Assembly: GCA_029465975.1 (NCBI GenBank)
Contig: CM055748.1
Coordinates: 11,124,300-11,188,299 of the forward strand
DNA: 64,000 nucleotides
Reading direction: 5' to 3'
Origin: Dallia pectoralis
Taxonomy: Eukaryota; Chordata; Actinopteri; Esociformes; Umbridae
Shown: piece by piece, positions 37,501-45,726 of the stretch
Position numbering within the stretch: position 1 is the first letter of the stretch
How the letters are laid out: the number at the start of each line of letters is the position of its first letter
Translations under genes and position numbers: made by a program
The notes under the pieces: model-generated
Told to the model about the DNA's origin: nothing
Database searches by the model: none
The model's input: the letters and a program-made list of their open reading frames with translations, nothing else

Positions 37501-37842
37501 AAGCGTTTTGATAAGGGTAGGTGACTTTCTATAATTGTTTTGTTTAAAAAACTTGTTGGAAAACTTGCTTTGCATTGTGTTTACTTTTTTTAGTTGATGG
37601 TGAGAATTATCAAAATGGAAGTTAAGAGATCCTTACTTAATATCATTGGAGGGTCTATGGGAGGCTTTTTGTTCTTGGCCATAATCATTTTCCTACTTTT
37701 TAAGGTAACTATTATATACAATGAGGAGTATTCCAATTCACTCACAGTATCATGGCATCAATGTTCTAATCTTTCACTTTTGCATTTGCAGTGTGGCTTT
37801 TTCAAACGTCGCCAACAATTGGATAATGCAAGAGATGAATAA
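15506..37842 (+). CDS. itgae: Integrin alpha-E-like (CD103-like) subunit, complete, 31 exons
   Basis: I-domain integrin alpha chain, by homology a type I membrane protein that pairs with a beta subunit for leukocyte adhesion. Exons: 15506-15533, 15632-15740, 15917-15993, 16100-16173, 19405-19510, 21292-21420, 21500-21621, 24132-24280, 24364-24520, 24832-24976, 26030-26100, 26346-26490, 27043-27179, 30676-30813, 30900-31124, 31274-31407, 31652-31788, 31904-32049, 32966-33079, 33166-33239, 33373-33508, 33598-33699, 33796-33875, 33976-34056, 34174-34246, 36067-36168, 36266-36286, 37080-37163, 37280-37366, 37594-37704, 37792-37842. All junction phases agree; the total is 3345 nt, 1114 aa, close to the mammalian length (about 1180). 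The alpha-E assignment rests on the extra insert before GTEIAIVLDGSGSI, on EKCFN-CEFAVVQFG and on TASAM. One intron (12) uses a GC donor. Other leukocyte alpha chains (L, M, X) lack this insert. AATAAA lies at 38814. Confidence 0.93.
17090..17790 (-). pseudogene. Tc1/mariner transposase relic in itgae intron 4
   Basis: Minus-strand frames give ILFKWKNFGTT (linker after the helix-turn-helix), LEFAKMHL, then TQTMNNTILWSDKTKIKL, the block containing the second catalytic Asp (WSDET in active elements, here WSDK). Frames are broken by stops and indels. No clear inverted ends were found. Confidence 0.75.
18108..18960 (+). mobile_element. Tc1/mariner element, internally deleted, itgae intron 4
   Basis: The left end GTGAAGGAAGTATTTGATCC matches the end of the fuller copy at 19965. 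Transposase debris follows, with WSDEK joined directly to NPIENLW, so the part between the second Asp and the third catalytic residue region is deleted. The right inverted end is missing; the element runs into the duplicated segment at 18963. Confidence 0.75.
18963..19094. repeat. Local tandem duplication (about 57 bp with 17-bp spacer)
   Basis: The block AAGCACCGGTGAACCTAACC...GAGTACTAACCTATG occurs at 18963-19019 and again at 19038-19094 with one base difference. It lies at the broken right side of the Tc1 element and may be a filler duplication from the event that removed that end. Confidence 0.85.
19965..21000 (+). mobile_element. Tc1/mariner element with both inverted ends, itgae intron 5
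   Basis: The left end is TACAGTAAAGGAAGAAAGTA; the right end is its inverted counterpart finishing near 21000 (ATTTATTCCTTAACTTTATA), with inner match CTGCTGATTTTG against CAAAATCAGCAG. The plus strand holds decayed transposase (WSDET, NIKLFG-like and NAAYDPKNTIF-like segments). It is the better-preserved member of the family at 18108 and 62020, with stops and frameshifts throughout. Confidence 0.85.
21292..21420 (+). CDS. itgae: itgae exon 6: Asn/Asp-rich X-domain equivalent
   Basis: Residues 132-174. The exon enters with the two bases needed after exon 5 and leaves with the one base needed before exon 7, so it is in frame. It encodes DQLERKKFNESS, eight Asn, one Ser, eight Asn, five Asp, then GGSTVITST. 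The Asn runs come from AAC-AAC (CAA) trinucleotide repeats and the Asp run from GAC/GAT. Mammalian alpha-E has an acidic glutamate-rich X domain at exactly this place. Length is likely polymorphic because of the microsatellite. Confidence 0.82.
21500..24976 (+). CDS. itgae: itgae exons 7-10: I (von Willebrand A) domain
   Basis: Residues 175-366 approximately. MIDAS residues are visible: the DGSGS motif at 185-189 (DxSxS), a Thr in the TVTASAM segment near 255-261, and Asp in IVLSDG at about 288. The strand-helix sequence FERAKLFITTLMKRVWEKCFN and the strand CEFAVVQFG match alpha-E better than alpha-L or alpha-M. The domain ends TLETTIIQGIEG, the usual C-terminal helix entering the propeller. 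All metal-site residues are kept, so ligand binding is expected. Confidence 0.9.
23497..23602. repeat. Short tandem repeat, 11-bp unit
   Basis: About nine copies of GTGACTGGGGA and variants (GTGACTGAGGA, GTGACTCGGGA) lie in itgae intron 7. Confidence 0.9.
25041..25932. mobile_element. MITE or Tc1-like nonautonomous element, itgae intron 10
   Basis: Inverted ends CACAGTGGCTCTCAAATGTG (left) and CTTTTGAGAGCTACTGTGTG (right), each followed inward by a GTTCACAC/GGTGGTGAA match, bound about 0.9 kb of AT-rich, noncoding DNA. Confidence 0.7.
26030..31788 (+). CDS. itgae: itgae exons 11-17: beta-propeller with FG-GAP/Ca sites
   Basis: Exon 11 gives GEGFQFKLAETGFSSH. Exon 12 gives LLFGAVGANDWSGG. 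Exon 13 gives YISGAPRYNLTGAVFVF. Exon 14 has DINQDSLTDYLLVGAP. Exon 15 has DLDGDGSNDVVVGAP, a textbook DxDxDGxxD calcium loop. Exon 16 has HFGQSVSAF and YISVGSQGVVTVL. These are blades 2 to 7. Exon 12 ends TTTAG followed by GCAAGT, a GC donor; the phase (one base) fits exon 13. Confidence 0.92.
26505..26985. repeat. Minisatellite, 24-bp unit, about 20 copies, itgae intron 12
   Basis: Head-to-tail GTGAAGTGCAGTTCCTCACACAAT with G/A and C/T variants. It starts about 15 bp after the GC donor of exon 12. The unit length is a multiple of three with no stop in several frames, which yields spurious repetitive open frames on both strands. Confidence 0.95.
27474..27705. mobile_element. Palindromic Tc1-like MITE, itgae intron 13
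   Basis: The ends are TATACAGTCATGGCCAAAAG and CTTTCGGCCATGACTGTATA, an almost perfect inverted repeat with TA at each edge. The interior is 190 bp and noncoding. The GGCCAAAAGT end is widespread in fish Tc1 families. Confidence 0.88.
27750..29120 (+). mobile_element. Tc1-like element relic with C-terminal transposase, itgae intron 13
   Basis: ACGGATGAGTCAAAACAT near 28079 resembles the end shared with copies at 36394 and 38132. The plus strand at 28827-29110 reads LPWTPNSPDIFLIGHLRDLL, corresponding to the conserved SPDLNPIEHLW block of Tc1 transposases, then a 16-residue segment repeated three times. A small separate insertion (about 28640-28800, ends GGCTGGCC/GGCCAGCC, flanked by TGGTCCAATGA-like copies) interrupts it. 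Confidence 0.65.
28962..29108. repeat. 48-bp triplication within the transposase remnant
   Basis: GGGATCTACTGCTAATGTCT...CACCTTCA occurs three times in a row with one or two changes, in frame with the transposase C-terminal segment (LLLMSGHQIPQDTFRD). Confidence 0.9.
29271..30347. mobile_element. Nonautonomous hAT-like element, itgae intron 13
   Basis: The ends CAAGGGCGTAGGTTTGG and CTAAACCTACGCCCCCTG are inverted copies, and TGGGGAC motifs lie just inside both. CAGGGGCGTAGG-type ends are typical of fish hAT elements. The flanking bases do not show a clean 8-bp duplication. The interior has no recognisable transposase. Confidence 0.65.
31904..37366 (+). CDS. itgae: itgae exons 18-29: thigh and calf domains
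   Basis: Beta-sandwich leg domains that link the head to the membrane. Cysteine pairs and N-glycosylation sequons (NTT, NIS, NAT, NVT) are frequent, as expected for an ectodomain. Exon 27 (36266-36286) is a 21-nt microexon (DKCEIVK) flanked by good splice signals; it is supported by phase and by the neighbouring cysteines but is the least certain exon. Intron 25 carries the 70-bp minisatellite and intron 27 a Tc1-like element. Confidence 0.87.
32085..32350. mobile_element. Tc1-like fragment, itgae intron 18
   Basis: ACACGCTATGACCAAAAGTC is close to the frequent fish Tc1 end TCTATGGCCAAAAGTATGTG. The following 250 bp look like element interior (TCTCTCAACAACAGCACTTC). The matching right end was not found. 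Confidence 0.45.
34262..35555. repeat. Minisatellite, 70-bp unit, about 18 copies, itgae intron 25
   Basis: The unit begins GTATAGTACCAGGATGTTGG and continues TTCATGCCAACACACTGGCA. The period is 70 bp, with a few copies shortened by 3-6 bp in a TTGTTGCTG segment. Early copies carry AGGAGTGACC and later ones AGCTGTGACC, so two subfamilies are spatially sorted. It lies just downstream of the exon 25 donor. Confidence 0.96.
36394..36983. mobile_element. Nonautonomous Tc1-like element, itgae intron 27
   Basis: The ends TACACGGATGAACCAGAACA and TTTCAGCTCATCCGTGTA are inverted copies. The interior shares GAAATTGGCC...AAAGACCTGAGGGACTTAG with the copy at 38132 and more weakly with 28200, so the three are one family. 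Confidence 0.82.
37594..37842 (+). CDS. itgae: itgae exons 30-31: transmembrane segment and GFFKRR tail
   Basis: Exon 30 encodes a juxtamembrane KMEVKRS and a hydrophobic helix (residues about 1075-1097, GGSMGGFLFLAIIIFLLF). Exon 31 begins CGFFKRR, the membrane-proximal clasp conserved in integrin alpha chains, and ends QQLDNARDE-stop. The cytoplasmic tail is very short (16 residues), so signalling motifs of mammalian alpha-E's longer tail are absent. Confidence 0.93.
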   Translation: MMVRIIKMEVKRSLLNIIGGSMGGFLFLAIIIFLLFKVTIIYNEEYSNSLTVSWHQCSNLSLLHLQCGFFKRRQQLDNARDE

Positions 37843-38819
37843 AGCATGAGCCAATTAGCCCATTAGCGATACTGATTTTAAATTGGTTTATAAATGGTGA
37901 TAAAACATTTAGTTGTTTTAAAGTTAAATATGATTATTAAATGTACATTTAAATATTGCAATAATTTAATTGATCTGTTTTTTCTGTAACATTTTATATA
38001 AAGTATTACCTAAATGTGTAAAATATCTAATTTTTACAAAAGGAAAACAGTTAAATATGACAATGCTTTTAAAAATGTTCTGTACTTTCATTAGATTACA
38101 ATTTTCCCTATACAAAGGAGAATCTGCTAAATACATGGATGAGCCAGAACATTTTGACCACTCACAGATGAAGTGAATAATGTTAATCATTTAACAAGAG
38201 CACATTTCAAAGTCTGGAAAGACTAGATAATAATTGAACAATCAGTTCCCATAGTTAACGTGTTGAATACAGGAGAAATAGGCCAGAGTAAAGACCTGAG
38301 GGACTAAGAAAAGGGCCAAAGTGTTATGAACAGACGACTGAGTCAGAGCATCTCTGAAACAACAAGGCTTGTTGTGGGGCACTCCCGGTCAGCAGTGGTG
38401 ACGACCTATTAACAGTGGTCTGAGGTGGGACAAACCACAAATTGACAGTAGAATGTTGGGTGCTCAATGGCAATGAACGCTATTTCGTCTGGTCTGACAA
38501 AAAGCCTAGAAAATGTTAGTGAAATGGAAATTGGAAATGGATTTATGGATGGATTGTGTAACATGATGAAAAGTTGAGATGTTTCCCAGGACTCCAAAAT
38601 CCCTACATATTATTCTGGTTGAGCATCTGTGGGATGGGCTGGACCAAAAAGTCGGATCCACGGCGCCTCCACCTCCTCCACAGTATGCCTCCGTCTAAAA
38701 ATATTTTAGGCATATGTCAAAATGTTTTGGCTCATCTGTGCATTTTATCTCAGGTTTTGTAGAGCGCATTTTTTTCTAATTGAGTACCTTAACGTGAAAT
38801 ATTTTATGAATTTAATAAA
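37843..38819 (+). other. Presumed itgae 3' UTR region with poly(A) signal
   Basis: Downstream of the TAA, a canonical AATAAA lies at 38814-38819 followed by a T/G-rich stretch. If used, the 3' UTR would contain the transposon copy at 38132-38742. An AATAAA-like string also overlaps the stop codon (37838-37844) and is unlikely to be used. Confidence 0.45.
38132..38742. mobile_element. Nonautonomous Tc1-like element downstream of itgae
   Basis: The ends TACATGGATGAGCCAGAACA and TGTTTTGGCTCATCTGTGCA are inverted. The inner text (GGAGAAATAGGCCAGAGTAAAG) matches the copy at 36394. A degraded transposase C-terminal segment (SRTPKSLHIILVEHLWDGLD-like) can be read near 38580-38660. Confidence 0.8.
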
Positions 38820-40972
38820 GCTACGCCGTTTTGGCTTCTCCCTGTTCCTGATGATTGTCACTGGTTTATTTCAGTTTGTTTAATATTTGGCATTGCTTCA
38901 AAGAAAAAGTAGAAAATGTCTGATATGCGCCAATCGTTTTTTTTGTTAAATTAAGCAATACATAGGCTGATATGTACCAAAACAGTTAGCTGTTTTCCAG
39001 GTAAGCAACCCATTAGCAAGATAGCTAGTAAGCTGCCCATATGTTTTGCTACTTGCGGAGAACACACACACAGAACAAACATGTTCTTGGTTCAAGTTAT
39101 ACTAAGGGCAGAATAGACTATGAAAAAACATAAAAAACACACATTGTACAACATGGGATGAATTTTACATTATCTAAACGCTTCCCTCAGTGGCTAGGTA
39201 ACTTGAAAATTAAAAAATCTATACAATAATGCAAAATAACTCATCTTTAGGTAAATAATTTTTTGTAAAATTGCATAAAATGTTTTGGAGACTGCAATCA
39301 GGCCATTGTCGTCAGCTTCAGCGTAAAGATCAAGGACAAAGATGATTCAGAAGCATTTTGAAAGACAGTTGAAAAATCATGTGATCAAATAAGTCTTTGT
39401 ATGTCGTTGATCACGTGGATATTGTATTCTGAACATGGACGTAACTACGCATTCTAAAGTCCCCCCAATACCAGAAAAGACCAATAAGTCCCCCCAACAT
39501 ATATACATATGACAAATATATTTCCTCCTTTTGTGAGCCTAGACGACTGATCTGTCCCTTGTTTGTTTTTTTTACTTTTTTTATGCATTTACATTTGTTA
39601 AAGAAAACGTACGTGCGACCCCCCCTATCCTAATTGTACACATGGTTTGCTCCACCTATGGCAACGCCGACTTTCACAGAATACTCACAGATATTTCAGA
39701 GATGGTAGGGGCGTGAAGTAATTGACTGTGACAGTAATGGAATGCCAAGCAACCTAACCAAAGTAAACGGCATGGTCTTTTTAATTAGGCTACTTTGATT
39801 TTAAAAAATCGGCTTTTAAAATTATATTATATTTACCTGTATGTTTTCTTACTTCTATTAGTTACTTGCGTTGTTACCTTACTTCTTCAAGTACTAGCAA
39901 GTATGATACAGGACAGTTGGGACAACGTTTTAATATTTGTCAGCCAAAAGTGAATAACCTTACAAGCTTAAATCAATTTAGCTAACCACAGCTATAGCAC
40001 ACACAACTGTCTGATTGAAAGCATGTGAATGAAGCTCAGAATCAGACCTCCTACGGTTCTAATTGACCTCTGACAGGTTTTAGTCAGTCAGTGTAAATGA
40101 ACAAATGGAGGTACAGGTACCTAAAAAGAGGTGAAAGCAGGACAGGCAGCTGGACATACAAAGTTTTTTTCCGACAGTAAGTACCGAAAAAAAACAAAAA
40201 GGTAGTCGTTTTCTTAGAATGAGGCACATTGTCACACTGCACTTACTATAGCTAGCTAACATCATACAATTAAAGCAAATAAAATGTAGTAATACAAGCA
40301 TAATATTTAAGGGAATAAATGAAAATGACCATCAAGGTCAGTCATTGTTTCTCTGGTAAAATAATGGTATCTGGTCACAGTGCAGGCATCACAAAAAAAA
40401 CAGGGAGGCAAGCTGAAAGTGGCCAGACCGGGACATATTCTGGAGATACAGATGATCAGGTGAGAAATTGGAAAATGAACTATTATGCCGTTTATATTCA
40501 TACATTGGTTTTCATTCATTAGGGAAAAAATGCAGTTATTTCAACACTATGTGTTAAACGAGGATCACTTCCAGGTATTTGTGTCATTCACTTAAATACT
40601 TTTCCATCTATGGCCCCTGCAGCCCTGTTTGTAGGGAATTGTTAGGAGCATGTCTGGTGACCATGCCCAAACTATGATTGACTTTTGTAGTTTTTGCATT
40701 ATTGTTTGTTTTTTAAGTTAAATACATTAGTAAATAAAGTAAATATAAATCTGAGTTTTTACTGATGAGATTTGTAACATTATCTTGACCAAAAATGTTT
40801 ATCACAGTATAATTTGAAGCACAGACAACAGTATATATCGCAGGAAATTTTCTTCCTTAACATTTCTCTATAACTGCATCTAAAGGGATAATGCACTGAT
40901 ACAGCATTTGCATAGCAGATATTACTCTAATCTGCATTAATAGGACACATTTCACACAGTGTTGCTTCCCCC
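38820..40972. other. Intergenic, nothing firm recognised
   Basis: About 2.1 kb of AT-rich DNA. The 60-73-codon frames here show no domains. Short C-runs near 39463-39500 and 39620 look like transposon edges but could not be paired. Confidence 0.5.
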
Positions 40973-41837
40973 TGTTAAGTCCTTCTGTGTTTTGTGTGTT
41001 TGTTTCTGTCCTGTCAGTTCCACAGGTGGCGCATATCAGACAATTTCATCATCATCAATCAATAACTCCTCCCTTCCATAACCCGGATCACCGAGTGGCA
41101 GCAATTAACATCAATCCCATCATTCCTTTCACCCTATATGTGCCATCTCTCTCTCTGTGTGTGTGCCCAATTTGATAGTTGACCGGTTTTTTCATTATCA
41201 GTATTTAAACTGGAATTTTGTGTTGCTAACCATTGTTGTACTCTGTTCTTTGTTTTCCCAGAGGGAAATGGGACGCACTTGAGAGTGTGTAGGTCAGAGC
41301 TGCCCTGGGGTATACACCACCCGTAGGGAAACTCCGTTGTCTACACACACTATAGGTTAGATCCGGGCGGACCACCCCCTGTATTTGGTTAGGGCGTTTT
41401 ATTCAGGCGCCAGTTAGGGTGTTGTTGATTTGTGTTTAGGGGGGGGAGAAATAGACAGGAAAGCAGGAACTTATATTTTATTTGGTCCTGCATGGGGCAC
41501 GTTTCATAAAGGAGGTTAAGTGAAAACTCTCAGTTTGTTTAACCTGAGATGAGGGAAACTATGACTTTTCTGTTCCAGAAAGGGAGGTAACTAAACCTCA
41601 GAGTCAGTCACTATGGTAATTGAGCCTGAGAACCTAACCTGGTCGGGAGCAGTTTTTCTTCAATACATCTCTCAGTCTCCTCCCTCAGACACAGCGCTCT
41701 TTCATTTCGTCATTAATTGATTCAGTCTGTATCAGGTGCATTTTAACGCAGTGTTGCCATCTGCATCATGAATAAAATATGATTGATTTATTAACTCAGT
41801 TAGGTAACGTTGTAGATTAAAGGTTTTTTTCTCGAAC

Positions 41838-41905
41838 ATGGCATGTCCTTTTGTTACACGATCCTGCAGATGAAGAAGCGTTATTACTTCACAGGGAGTT
41901 AAATC
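41838..41905 (+). pseudogene. Harbinger transposase N-terminal remnant
   Basis: ATG gives MACPFV, the common start of HARBI1-like fish transposases. After a frame change, DPADEEALLLHRELNRI follows, which fits the usual DEEALLLRREL block. The reading is lost within 30 codons, where a hAT-like fragment (GCCGGATTAACAATTTTTTA, about 41975) begins. Confidence 0.6.
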
Positions 41906-42128
41906 GTATTATATTACTAATAAAAACTGGTGGAATGGTATTAAAGCTATAATCTATTTCATAGGTGCAATCACAGCCGGATTAACAATTTTTTATGCCC
42001 AGGGCAACAAGACTCAAGGGCCCCCCAACCCCGCCCCAAAGCAAAAATCACAAAGTCCCTATCATCAAGAGCATGTCCCTAAACTTACGATCACGTTGAT
42101 GCCCTACTACTATATATTCAATGTCAAG

Positions 42129-43136
42129 GTAAGAACGTCAGAGGGTAAATCATCCATACAATAAACCGTTATGTAATGCTACATTCATCTTATGTTTAGC
42201 ACTTCTCAGAGGCTAATGGAAGAGCTTCATTCTGAACCATCTATGTTCTTTGTTTATAATGCAGAAAAGCAGCACTTATCCGGCTGGATTTCTGCTGTCT
42301 TTCTTGACGCTTCTCGGTATTTCGTATACTACCGAGAAAGACTCCGACGAAGTGTTTGTGAACCTTGTACCGGTTAACAAACAAAATGAAAAGAAGAAAC
42401 TCCAGCGGAAGACCAGGCGGGAGTATGACAAGCGAAACAAGGACAAGGTGAGAAAATAGATTGTGAGTGACGTGGATCTTTGTTATCTTTTGTTCTGCGG
42501 ACAGTAAATTGTTCATAATAAATAATCACGCTCTATTGAAATGTCCTTAAACAATATGTAATTGACCATGTGTTTCTTCACTTAAGGCTAAGGAAACCAA
42601 TGTCATCCAAGACCAACCACTGTTAAAGGACGACAATAGCAATGTCGAGGTAAGAAAGTTCGAGGGCAAATCATCCGAACAATAGACTTTTGTATCGTTA
42701 CATTAAACTTATTCCAAGTATTCTCAAAGGAAATTGGAAGTGCTCCATTCTGAATGATCTGTCTTTGTTTGTGATGCAGAAAAGAACCCGGGATCGGCAT
42801 GACTTTCTTCCAAATATCCTCCGCCTGCTCGATGTGGAATTTGAGCAGGACAAAGATGACATTTACGTCGTTCTGGAGAGCTTGAGACACATACCAGACA
42901 GAAGTGACGGCACTGAGGAAACCCTGCCTCCAACTGAGCAGGTGGACGACGTGCGAAAGAGGGACAAGGTGAGAAAATGGATCGGTAGTGATGTGAATAT
43001 TTGTTTGACATCTTGTGTTCAGAGGACAGTAAATTGTTCATATTAAACAAAACAATCAATCGTACTGCTCTCATAAAAGGGCTGTATTGAAATGTCTTAA
43101 AACAGTAATTGTATTTGACCGGGTTTTTTTCTTAAG
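42129..43136. repeat. Tandem duplication of an exon-intron module (about 520 bp, two copies)
   Basis: Copy 1 (42129-42649) and copy 2 (42650-43136 and into the next exon) align through introns and exons: GTAAGAACGTCAGAGGGTAA against GTAAGAAAGTTCGAGGGCAA; CTTTGTTTATAATGCAG against CTTTGTTTGTGATGCAG; GACAAGGTGAGAAAATAGAT against GACAAGGTGAGAAAATGGAT; GACAGTAAATTGTTCATA in both. Splice sites are conserved in both copies while exon codons have diverged more than intron flanks. Confidence 0.88.
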
Positions 43137-43950
43137 GCTAAGAAATCCAACATTGGTACAACGGCCCAGATCCCTCGCCACGTTCCGGATGGATCCAACC
43201 AGTCTCCGTTTTCGTGCACCTGCTGCTCCTGTCCCAGATCGACACCGAGGGATTTTGTTGCTGTACTCCCAGGCGCTCCTGTTGAGTGGCCTTCGTATGA
43301 GGTCCCGGTCATGCGGCTGTATGTTGTTGATATGGCTGTGGCCTCCACCAGCAACCACCTTAACAACATCCCTCCTGGTGAAGAGGAGAAGAGATCAGTG
43401 TTTGAGAAGTTTCCACCGTTCTCCAAGGTACATATGTCGAACATAACAATACTAAATATAAAGATTGATTTGATTCATTTTGGGATTGTAAACCCTAATT
43501 CTGTAACTTTTGTCCATTTCCACCCACTCTGCAATTCTGCTATTTAGCAATCAAACGAGGTCAACGGGAACACTCAGAACCTGGAGAACACATCATTCCA
43601 GGAGACCCCTGCTGTGAGCAAACTGGGTATGTCAACACTCAAATAGGCCTACTGTCCGAATCTAATGATGTACCTGACATTATATACTTGACATAAACGT
43701 ACATGTTACTGAATTACAGAACCTAGAGGATGGGATGTTAAATATCCAAAACAACTGGATTCCATTATTTAATAAGATATTTTTCTTTTTTTCTGCAGCT
43801 GTCAACGAGGAAAACGCTGTCAAAACAGAAAATGCATCTTCTTCCAACAAGAAAAAGAGGAGGAAGTCCTTCTTCTCAAGAGCATTTTCCAGGGTGACCA
43901 AGGCAGTGTCCAGTGTTTTCACCAGCTGCACTCACTGCGGGTCAAACTGA
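42259..43950 (+). CDS. Unrecognised multi-exon gene with duplicated exon pair
   Basis: Six exons fit with consistent phases: 42265-42447, 42587-42649, 42780-42968, 43137-43427, 43548-43626, 43799-43950 (stop TGA). They sum to 957 nt, 318 codons. Exons 1 and 3 are homologous (FLLSFLTLLG...KDSDEVFV against FLPNILRLLD...KDDIYVVL, both ending RNKDK/RKRDK), as are the introns around them, so a module of about 520 bp was duplicated. The 5' end is unclear: an ATG at 42259 overlaps the exon 1 acceptor and would give a leader-like MQKSSTYPAGFLLSFLTLLG, while a third module remnant ends at 42128. The C terminus is basic and cysteine-bearing (KKKRRKSFFSRAFSRVTKAV). No known domain was recognised. It lies inside a Harbinger-type element. 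Confidence 0.6.
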
Positions 43951-44069
43951 TCTAAATGTTTATTATAAACATTATTGCATAATTTCATTCATTCTTGTTC
44001 TCTGTTATTCGTTATGCAGTTTTAGTAGTTAATGGCAGTATGTTTAATTATATAACTCCAAACTTTCAG

Positions 44070-44697
44070 AACCCTACTGATTACAGGGTATGGAATCAGA
44101 ACCCTATTGGGTTACAGGGTATGAGATCAGAAACCTAGTGGGTTACAGAGTATGGAATCAGAACCCTACTGGGTTACAGGGTATGAGATCAGAACCCTAA
44201 TGGGTTACAGGGTATGAGATCAGAACCCTATTGGGTTACAGGGTATGAGAACAGAACCCTACTGGGTTACAGGGTATGAGAACAGAACCCTACTGGGTTA
44301 CATGGAGAGAACAGAACCCTACTGGGTTACATGGTATGGAATCAGAACCCTATTGGGTTACAGGGTATGAGAACAGAACCCTACTGGGTTACAGGGTATG
44401 GAATCAGAACCCTACTGGGTTACAGGGTATGAGAACAGAACCCTACTGGGTTACAGGGTATGGAATCAGAACCCTACTGGGTTACAGGGTATGAGATCAG
44501 AACCCTACTGGGTTACAGGGTATGAGATCAGAACCCTACTGGGTTACAGTGTATGGAATCAGAACGCTACTGGGTTACAGGGTATGGGATCAGAACCCTA
44601 CTGGGTTACAGTGTATGGAATTAGAACCCTACTGGGTTACAGGGTATGGAATCAGAACCCTATTGGGTTACAGGGTATGAGATCAGAACCCTCAGTG
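44070..44697. repeat. Minisatellite, 31-bp unit, about 20 copies
   Basis: The unit GGGTATGAGATCAGAACCCT + ACTGGGTTACA has GAGATC/GGAATC/GAGAAC variants. Since 31 bp is not a multiple of three, the open frames seen across it are artefacts. Confidence 0.95.
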
Positions 44698-45055
44698 GAA
44701 TAAAACATGTGTATTCTAGGCCCTCAGTGGAATCAAACCTGCATACACTAGGCCCTCAGTGGAATCAAACCTGCATACACTAGGCCCTCAGTGGAATCAA
44801 ACCAGCATACACTAGGCCCTTAGTGGAATAAAACCTGCATACACTAGGCCCTCAGTGGACTCAAACCTGCATACACTAGGCCCTCAGTGGAATAAAACCT
44901 GCATACACTAGGCCCTCAGTGGAATAAAACCTGCATACACTAGGCCCTCAGTGGAATAAAACCTGCATACACTAGGCCCTCATTGGAATAAAACATGCGT
45001 ATAGGCCGTCAGTGGAATAAAACATGTGTATTCTAGGCCCTCAGTGGAATGAAAC
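44690..45055. repeat. Minisatellite, 32-bp unit, about 11 copies
   Basis: The unit CCCTCAGTGGAATAAAACCT + GCATACACTAGG alternates AATAAA and AATCAA types. It abuts the 31-bp array at its left side. Confidence 0.93.
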
Positions 45056-45064
45056 CATAACAAC

Positions 45065-45262
45065 CCATGTTAATATCACTGTGTTTATTGCATAGGAACC
45101 GGTGGTAATATCACTGGGTTTATTGCATAGGAACTGGTGGTAATATCACTGCATTTTATTGCATAAGAACCAGTGGTAATATCACTGGGTTTATTGCATA
45201 GGAACTGGTGGTAATATCACTGCGTTTATTGCATAGGAACCAGTGGTAATATCACTGGGTTT
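45065..45262. repeat. Minisatellite, 35-bp unit, about 5.5 copies
   Basis: The unit GGTAATATCACTGGGTTTAT + TGCATAGGAACTGGT shows small variants (GGGTTT/GCGTTT). Confidence 0.92.
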
Positions 45263-45274
45263 CATGAAAAAATG

Positions 45275-45595
45275 TAGTGACTGATGTAGTGTGGGTACTA
45301 CAGACTGATGTAGTGTGGGTCCAGACTGATGTAGTGTGGGTACTACAGACTGATGTAGTGTGGATACTACAGACTGATGTAGTGTAGATACTATAGACTG
45401 ATGTAGTGTGGGTACTACAGACTGATGTAGTGTGGGTACTACAGACTGATGTAATGTGGATACTACAGACTGATGTAGTGTGGATACTACAGACTGATGT
45501 AGTGTGGATACTACAGACTGATGTAGTGTGGGTACTACAGACTGATGTAGTGTGGGTACTACAGACTGATGTAGTGTGGATACTACAGACTGACC
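45275..45595. repeat. Minisatellite, 24-bp unit, about 13 copies
   Basis: The unit GACTGATGTAGTGTGGGTAC + TACA has GGGTAC/GGATAC variants. It is the fourth unrelated array in a row. Confidence 0.93.
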
Positions 45596-45726
45596 CACAT
45601 GGAAAGAACCTATATAAACCTATATGTTTTAATATAGGTTTTGATATATGTTTTTAATATATGTGACATATATAAAATTGGCTATTTTCCTATATTTTAT
45701 TTCCATATCTCCATCCTTCCACAACA

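Noticed and set aside
37486..37501. Extra itgae microexon before the transmembrane exon (TKGQ)
   Set aside because: Acceptor is weak (CTGTAAG) and the flanking exons already join in phase without it.
42724..43444. Minus-strand frames of 95-116 codons opposite the unrecognised gene
   Set aside because: They run through the plus-strand splice sites and show no leader or domain; the plus-strand exons have matching phases and duplicated splice sites.
45191..45657. Open frames with HQSVV(P/S)TL repeats
   Set aside because: Translation of the 24-bp array at 45275-45595.
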